From positions 12,647 through 76,646 of the forward strand of contig JBEIPU010000003.1 of assembly GCA_040376925.1 (NCBI GenBank): 64,000 nucleotides of DNA. The letters are read 5' to 3'. The notes beneath the pieces are model-generated. The model was not told the DNA's origin. It made no database searches and worked only from the letters and a program-made list of their open reading frames with translations. The stretch comes from RAM1 sp040376925. GTDB taxonomy: Bacteria > Pseudomonadota > Gammaproteobacteria > Burkholderiales > Burkholderiaceae_C. The position numbers were made by a program, and so were the translations under genes. Within the stretch, counting starts at the first letter, position 1. Each line of letters starts with the position of its first letter. Positions 58,981 to 64,000 of this stretch are shown piece by piece.

Positions 58981-59927
58981 ATGTCGCTGGCTTTCACACG
59001 CGGGTCAATCACGGCATAGAGCACATCCACGATGAAGTTGACGATGACCACCATGGCGGCCAGCAGCATCACGCAGTTGCGCACCACGATGACGTCGCGG
59101 TTGGAGATGGACTGGAAGATCAGCCGGCCCAGTCCTGGCAGGTAAAAAACGTTTTCCACCACGATGGTGCCCGCCAGCAACTCGGCAAACTGCAGGCCCA
59201 TGACGGTGATGACGGGGATCAGCGCGTTGCGCAGCACATGGCCCCACAGCGTGGCGCGCTGCGACAGACCCTTGGCCCGCGCGGTGCGCACGAAATCTTC
59301 ACGCAACACCTCCAGCACGGCCGAGCGCGTGATGCGCGCCAGGATGGCCGCCTGCACGACCGCCAGCGATATGGCGGGCAGCAGCAACGCCATGACGCCG
59401 GCGCCAATGCCGTCTTCCCAGCCCGGGAAGCCGCCCGCGGAAAACCATTTGAGGTGCACCGAGAACAGCAGGATCAGCAGGATGGCAAACCAGAAGTTCG
59501 GTATGGCAATGCCCACCTGCGTCAGGCCCATCAGGCCCACGTCGCCCAGCTTGTTGTGCCGCGCCGCCGCATAGATGCCGGCGGCCAGTGCCAGCACCGT
59601 GGTGATTGCCATGGCCATGAAAGCCAATGGCACGGTCACGGTCAGCCGCTCCAGCACCAGCTCGGACACCGGCGTGCTGTAGGCATAGCTGATGCCAAGG
59701 TCGCCCGTCAGCAGACCGGTGATCCAGTCCCAGTAGCGCTGGCTGGCGGGCTGGTCCAGGCCGAGCTTGGTGGCCAGCGCCGCCACGGCGTCCGGCGTGG
59801 CATCGGGGCCCATCAGGATCTGCGCGGCGTTGCCCGGCAGGATCTCGAGCACCAGGAACACCACCACCGACGCCCCGACCAGCGTGGCGATCAGGGTGAT
59901 GAGGCGCTTGAGCAGGAAAAGACTCAT
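58977..59927 (-). CDS. Dipeptide-type ABC transporter permease (DppB-like)
   Basis: 316 aa, six helices. LLKRLITLIATLVGASVVVF is the first helix, and DFVRTARAKGLSQRATLWGH the coupling loop. LGLDQPASQRYWDW is the usual DppB periplasmic segment. It is the first gene of the eight-gene operon; its promoter should lie in 59928-60070, where no clear elements were seen. Confidence 0.92.
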   Translation of the reverse strand: MSLFLLKRLITLIATLVGASVVVFLVLEILPGNAAQILMGPDATPDAVAALATKLGLDQPASQRYWDWITGLLTGDLGISYAYSTPVSELVLERLTVTVPLAFMAMAITTVLALAAGIYAAARHNKLGDVGLMGLTQVGIAIPNFWFAILLILLFSVHLKWFSAGGFPGWEDGIGAGVMALLLPAISLAVVQAAILARITRSAVLEVLREDFVRTARAKGLSQRATLWGHVLRNALIPVITVMGLQFAELLAGTIVVENVFYLPGLGRLIFQSISNRDVIVVRNCVMLLAAMVVIVNFIVDVLYAVIDPRVKASDI

Positions 59928-60070
59928 GTGTAAGGCAAGGGGCCGCTGGTGTGGACAGCGTCCTTGGGGGTAACGCCAGCGACTGTTTTTATGCCGCTAG
60001 CTTATCCGCAAAACCCGGGCCGCCAGCCGTGGCGATGCGAAGTCCATGCCAGGCCCGCGCGCCTGACACT

Positions 60071-63000
60071 TTAGTTGCAGCTTCGTGCGGGATCGGCGCT
60101 GCCGGGCACGCAGGCTTCGTTGCTGGACGCCTGCGCGCCCGTCATCTGCTGGCGCAGCGACTGCAAGGTCACGGGGCCTTCAAAGGCCCAACTGCCCAGG
60201 TAGCTGCTGCCGGGGCTCACGTAGCGCACCAGCTCCGTGGGCACCAGCGTGGGGCCGCCGGGTGTGCCGGGTGTGCTTGGGGCAGGGGTCGGTGCACCAC
60301 CTGCATTGCCGCCGGGTGCGCCCGGGATGACGCCACCACCACCGCTACCGGGAGCGGGCGCCGGGCCGGGGGCGGGCCCGGGGGCCGGCGCTGGCGGCGC
60401 AGGTACAGGAGGGACAGGTGCCGGTGCGGGCGGGGCCGGGACGGGGGCAGGCGGGGGCGGGACGGGGGCAGGCGGGGGCGGGACGGCCGCTTCGTAGATA
60501 TTGGCGGTGGTGGCGGCCGTTGCGTTGGTCAGCACGTAGTTGCCCACGTCCGCGCCGCCCAGTGTGATGCCGGTGATGGCAACCGGCCGGGCCAGGCCGG
60601 GGTTGGGCGAATCAAAGGCGCCGCTGGCCGCCGTCACGCTCAGCACGTCGGCGCCGATGCGGCCGGTGAAGGCGGCTGCGCCCGTCACCAGCGACGCGGT
60701 GGTCGTGCCGTCTTCCACCTTGTCCTGGGCGGTGATGCCGGTGACGGCGGTGATGCTGGCGGGTGTGATGTCGGCCGTGGTGGCGGCTGTGGTGTTGAAG
60801 CTGTAGTTGCCGGCATCCAGGCCGGTCACGCTGATACCGGTGACGCTCACGGCCTTGCCGTTGCCCACGTTCCTGTCGGCAAACGTGGCCGCTGTGTGGC
60901 CCAGCGTCAGTGCATCGCCGGCCACCCGGTTGTCGCTGAGCGTGACGCTTGCGTTGGTGGTGCCGTCATACACGCGGTTCTGGCCGGTGGCGGCCACCGC
61001 CAGCGCGCGTGCGGTGATGTCAGCGGTGGTGGCAGCCGTCGTGTTGGCGCTGTAGTTGGCCGCATCGGTGCCGGTCAGCTGGATGCCGGTGACGCTGACG
61101 GCCTTGCCGGTGCCCACATGCTTGTCCGCGAAGCTGGCGCCATCATGGCCCAGCGTCAGCACGTCGCCGGCCAGCCGGTTGTCGCTGAGCGTGACGGTGG
61201 CACTGGTGGTGCCGTCATACACGCGGTTCAGGCCGGTAGCGGCCACCGTCAGCGCGCGCGCGGTGATCTCGGCGGCCGTGGTGGCCGTGGTGTTGAAGCT
61301 GTAGTTGCCGGCGTCGGTGCCGGTCACGCTGATGCCGGTGACGCTCACGGCCTTGGCGGTGCCAACGTTCTTGTCGGCGAAAGTCGCGCCGGTGTTGCTC
61401 AGGGTCAGCACGTCGCCCGCCACGCGGTTGTCACTGAGCGTCACCGTGGCGCTGGTGGTGCCGTCATACACGCGATTCTGGCCGGTAGCGCCCACGGTCA
61501 GCGGGCGCGCGGTGATGTCGGCCGTGGCAACAGCGGTGGTGTTGAAGGTGTAGTTGCCCGCATCGGTGCCGGTCACGTTGATGCCGGTGACATTGATCGT
61601 CCTGGCGGTGCCGGCATTCTTGCTGGCAAAGCTGGCCGCGGTGTGGCTCAGGTCCAGCGCATCGCCTGCCACACGGTTGTCGCCCAGTGTCACGCTGGCG
61701 CTGGTGGTGCCGTCGTACACGCGGTTCTGGCCCGTGGCGCTGACGGTCAGTGCACGTGCCGTGATATCGGCCGCGGTGGCTGTCGTGGTGTTGAAGCTGT
61801 AGTTGCCCGCATCGGCGCCCCCCAGGGTGATGCCGGTCACACTGATGGCCTTGCCGGTGCCCACGTTCTTGTCGGCAAAGCTGGCGGTCGAGGCGATGCT
61901 CAGGGTGTCGCCGGCCACGCGGTTGTCGCTGAACGTCACGCCGGCATGGGTCGTGCCGTCGTACACGCGGTTCTGGCCCGCGGCCGTGATGGTCAGGGCG
62001 CGCGCCGTGATGTTGGCGGTGGTGGCCACCGTGGTGTTGAAGCTGTAGTTGCCGGCGTCAGCGCCGGTGACGTTGATACCGGTGACGCTGACAGTTTTGC
62101 CTGTGCCCACGTTCTTGTCAGCGAAGTTTGCAGCGGTGCTGCTCAGGGTCAGGGCGTCGCCGGCCACCCGGTTGTCGCTCAGCGTGACGGTGGCGCTGGT
62201 CGATCCGTCATACACACGGTTCTGGCCGGTGGCGCCTACGGTCAGCGCGCGCGCCGTGATGTCAGCCGTGGCGACCGCCGTGGTGTTGAAAGTGTAGTTG
62301 CCGGCGTCGGTGCCGGTCACGTTGATGCCGGTGACATTCACGGCCTTGGCGGTGCCCACGTTCTTGTTGGCAAAGCTGGCGCCGGTGTTGCTCAACGTCA
62401 GCACGTCGCCGGCCACGCGGTTGTCGGTGAGCGTCACGCTGGCGTTGGTCGTGCCGTCGTACACACGGTTCTGGCCTGTCGCGCCCACGGTCAGCGCGCG
62501 CGCCGTGATGTCGGCTGTGGTCGCGGCGGTGGTGTTGAAGGTGTAGTTGGCGGCTGCGGCACCGGTCACGCTGATGCCCGTCACGCTGACCGCCTTGGCG
62601 GTGCCCACGTGCTTGTCGGCAAATGTCGCGGCGGTGTTGCCCAGGGTCAATGAGTCCCCGCCCAGGCGGTTGTCCGTCAGCGTCACGCTGGCGTTGGTGG
62701 TGCCGTCGTACACGCGGTTCTGGCCGGTGGCGGACACGGTCAGTGCCCGCGGGGTGATGGTCAGTGCGCCGTTATTGAGCGTGACTGTGTAGTTTTCGTT
62801 GTTGGTCGCCGCTGCGGTGATGGCCACCGGGCCCGCAGCCACCGCGGTGTTGGCAACCGCCGTGGTGCTGTAGGTTGCACCGATGCCGCTGGCGGTGTCG
62901 CCATCAATCAGGCCGGTGACGGTGCCATCCAGTACCGGGTTGGCATCGCCATACACACGCGACTTGTTGTTGGCGGTGACGGTGAGCGTGGGCGCAATGC

Positions 63001-64000
63001 GGTACAGGAAATGGCTGGCGGTGCCCACCGGTGTGAAGCCTGCCGCCGTGTTGTAACGCTTGCTGTAGCCGGTGGTGCCTTCCGTGGTGGTGGACGGATC
63101 GCCGCTGTAGGCCAGGAATCGCCCGTTTGTGGCAACGATGCCGGCCGCGCCGACGCTGTTGATGATTTGCCCGCCAGTGGTCACGCCGGCAGCGTTGCTG
63201 GAGCCTGCCTTGAGTACGATGGCGTCGCCTGTCCCGGCGGCGGTGACGGCGTTGGCCAACGTCAGGCTGGCCGCCGCGCCGGTGGTTTCAATGCTGGCGC
63301 TGCCGGTGGCGGTGACGCCCGCCACCCCGCCCACGGTGCCCACCGTCAGCGCGCCGGCCTGGGCGTAGTCGATGCTGGCGGTGTCGGCGGCCAGCGTGGT
63401 GACGGCGTTGCCGGCGTTGCGCAGCACATGGTTGCCGCCGGCGCCCTTGAGCGCCAGGCCGGCGGCAGTGATCGCGCCGCTTTGCGTCACCGCGCCGCTG
63501 CTGGTGAGCGTGACATTGCCCGCCGTGGTGCCGCCGGCGCCGGCACTGGCCGTCACCGCCGCAAGCGCCATGGTGCCGGTGGAGCTGACATTGACCGCGC
63601 CGCCATTGCCGCGCGTGCCGCCGGTGGTGACCAGGTTGCCCACGGCCACGTCACCACCGCTCAGGCTGATGCTGCCGGCCGCGCCGCCCGCGCCCGTGCC
63701 CGTGGCATTGCCTGACGACGCCGTGATGGCGGCCGTGTTCAGTGCGGCCGTGGTGGTCAGGCTGACCGCACCGCCGGCGCCACCCGCCTGGTTGGTGCCG
63801 ATGCCCGCCGTGCCCGAAGCCGTAATGGTGCCGGTGCCCGAGGAGAAGGATGCTCCGCTGATGGTGACCGCACCCGCGTTGCGCCCGGCGTTGCCGGTGA
63901 TGGTGGTGCCGCCGGCAGTGTTGATGTTGCCCGCAGCGCCCGTGGACACGGCCCCCAGCGCGTCCAGCGTGACGCTGCCGCCGTGGCCCTTGGTGCCGCC
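60071..64000 (-). CDS. Giant YDG-repeat adhesin, C-terminal part (N-terminus beyond window)
   Basis: At least 1,309 residues, with the frame still open at the right edge, so the start is outside. From the N-terminal side: Gly/Ala/Thr-rich filamentous repeats (GNINTAGGTTITGNAG type) as in two-partner-secretion hemagglutinins, then an MBG-like repeat (VTANNKSRVYGDANP), eight YDG repeats (QNRVYDGTTNASVTL), one degenerate repeat, a Pro/Ala linker (60360-60490) and a tail ending CVPGSADPARSC. It is expected to be exported and surface-bound for adhesion. The GTG at 63949 is internal to the open frame and not a start. Confidence 0.88.
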   Translation of the reverse strand, partial: GGTKGHGGSVTLDALGAVSTGAAGNINTAGGTTITGNAGRNAGAVTISGASFSSGTGTITASGTAGIGTNQAGGAGGAVSLTTTAALNTAAITASSGNATGTGAGGAAGSISLSGGDVAVGNLVTTGGTRGNGGAVNVSSTGTMALAAVTASAGAGGTTAGNVTLTSSGAVTQSGAITAAGLALKGAGGNHVLRNAGNAVTTLAADTASIDYAQAGALTVGTVGGVAGVTATGSASIETTGAAASLTLANAVTAAGTGDAIVLKAGSSNAAGVTTGGQIINSVGAAGIVATNGRFLAYSGDPSTTTEGTTGYSKRYNTAAGFTPVGTASHFLYRIAPTLTVTANNKSRVYGDANPVLDGTVTGLIDGDTASGIGATYSTTAVANTAVAAGPVAITAAATNNENYTVTLNNGALTITPRALTVSATGQNRVYDGTTNASVTLTDNRLGGDSLTLGNTAATFADKHVGTAKAVSVTGISVTGAAAANYTFNTTAATTADITARALTVGATGQNRVYDGTTNASVTLTDNRVAGDVLTLSNTGASFANKNVGTAKAVNVTGINVTGTDAGNYTFNTTAVATADITARALTVGATGQNRVYDGSTSATVTLSDNRVAGDALTLSSTAANFADKNVGTGKTVSVTGINVTGADAGNYSFNTTVATTANITARALTITAAGQNRVYDGTTHAGVTFSDNRVAGDTLSIASTASFADKNVGTGKAISVTGITLGGADAGNYSFNTTTATAADITARALTVSATGQNRVYDGTTSASVTLGDNRVAGDALDLSHTAASFASKNAGTARTINVTGINVTGTDAGNYTFNTTAVATADITARPLTVGATGQNRVYDGTTSATVTLSDNRVAGDVLTLSNTGATFADKNVGTAKAVSVTGISVTGTDAGNYSFNTTATTAAEITARALTVAATGLNRVYDGTTSATVTLSDNRLAGDVLTLGHDGASFADKHVGTGKAVSVTGIQLTGTDAANYSANTTAATTADITARALAVAATGQNRVYDGTTNASVTLSDNRVAGDALTLGHTAATFADRNVGNGKAVSVTGISVTGLDAGNYSFNTTAATTADITPASITAVTGITAQDKVEDGTTTASLVTGAAAFTGRIGADVLSVTAASGAFDSPNPGLARPVAITGITLGGADVGNYVLTNATAATTANIYEAAVPPPPAPVPPPPAPVPAPPAPAPVPPVPAPPAPAPGPAPGPAPAPGSGGGGVIPGAPGGNAGGAPTPAPSTPGTPGGPTLVPTELVRYVSPGSSYLGSWAFEGPVTLQSLRQQMTGAQASSNEACVPGSADPARSCN
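60760..62760 (-). repeat. Eight tandem YDG repeats of about 249 bp
   Basis: Each unit is 82-83 codons with the order NRVYDGTT, DNRVAGD, L-T-L, FADKNVGT, KAVSVTGI, DAGNYSFNTT and ADITARALTV. The units are very similar in DNA but differ at scattered positions. A ninth, degenerate unit (KVEDGTTTASL) lies at about 60510-60760. The unit length causes open reading frames of equal size on the opposite strand, which are not genes. Confidence 0.9.

Noticed and set aside
59951..62653. A 900-codon open frame on the plus strand opposite the adhesin
   Set aside because: It reads the complement of the YDG repeats, is Gly/His/Arg-rich and has no recognisable domain; the minus-strand frame gives the repeat protein.
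60540..62792. Nine consecutive plus-strand frames of 81-82 codons
   Set aside because: Their equal size mirrors the 249-base repeat period of the adhesin gene on the other strand.

Overview
The window reads as a high-GC chromosome segment of a betaproteobacterium, most likely order Burkholderiales, family Comamonadaceae. The evidence is the very high GC with strong codon bias, the core block ftsY / two M16 peptidases / rsmD / coaD in the arrangement usual for that family, the tctA-rich type of ABC and MipA/OmpV repertoire, and a selenoneine cluster of the kind described from Variovorax. No rRNA, tRNA, CRISPR array or intact insertion sequence was seen. About 62 protein genes fill the window, with only one gene-free stretch longer than 300 bases (49041-49448).

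Region 1 (1-9774) is a selenium module. SenC (a selenophosphate synthetase fused to a flavin oxidoreductase), SenB (selenosugar synthase), SenA (EgtB-like selenoneine synthase) and EgtD (histidine trimethylase that makes hercynine) together form a complete set for selenoneine, the selenium analogue of ergothioneine. A PhnCDE-like ABC importer with two permeases follows directly and probably supplies a selenium oxyanion. A YHS-domain lipoprotein ends the run.

Region 2 (9828-23946) looks like one regulated unit of unknown purpose. On the minus strand is a tightly overlapping operon: DEP-domain protein, TVP38 membrane domain fused to a mercuric-reductase-like enzyme, DUF547, DUF3047, ATP-grasp ligase, YHS lipoprotein. 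Next to it sit a nucleotidyltransferase pair, a two-component system, and a plus-strand operon with an ECF-like sigma factor, an APH-type kinase, a fusion of two arsenosugar-type glycosyltransferase domains, and a nucleoside hydrolase. Two adjacent 11-bp direct repeats between the response regulator and the sigma factor gene look like an OmpR/PhoB-type binding site.

Region 3 (24087-33106) is mixed: a Tim44-like protein, an NhaR-like regulator beside a solute-binding protein without signal peptide, tRNA hydroxylase TrhO, an RluA-type pseudouridine synthase, a hemerythrin, a serine hydrolase, an SPFH/ribbon-helix-helix pair with a palindromic operator, and MipA/OmpV. Region 4 (33305-37190) is a BigR-type persulfide-responsive locus (SulP, two YeeE/PmpAB halves, BigR, Blh-like beta-lactamase-fold hydrolase) with back-to-back promoters inside an inverted repeat. 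Region 5 (37165-45124) holds an acyltransferase, an EamA exporter with a structured leader, a TetR regulator beside a perfect 14-bp inverted repeat, DUF2889 and a YnjBCD-type transporter. Region 6 (45182-51205) is the core block. Region 7 (51216-59927) is an eight-gene peptide-transporter/amidase operon. Region 8 (60071 to the end) is the C-terminal part of a giant repeat adhesin with eight YDG repeats, cut by the window edge.
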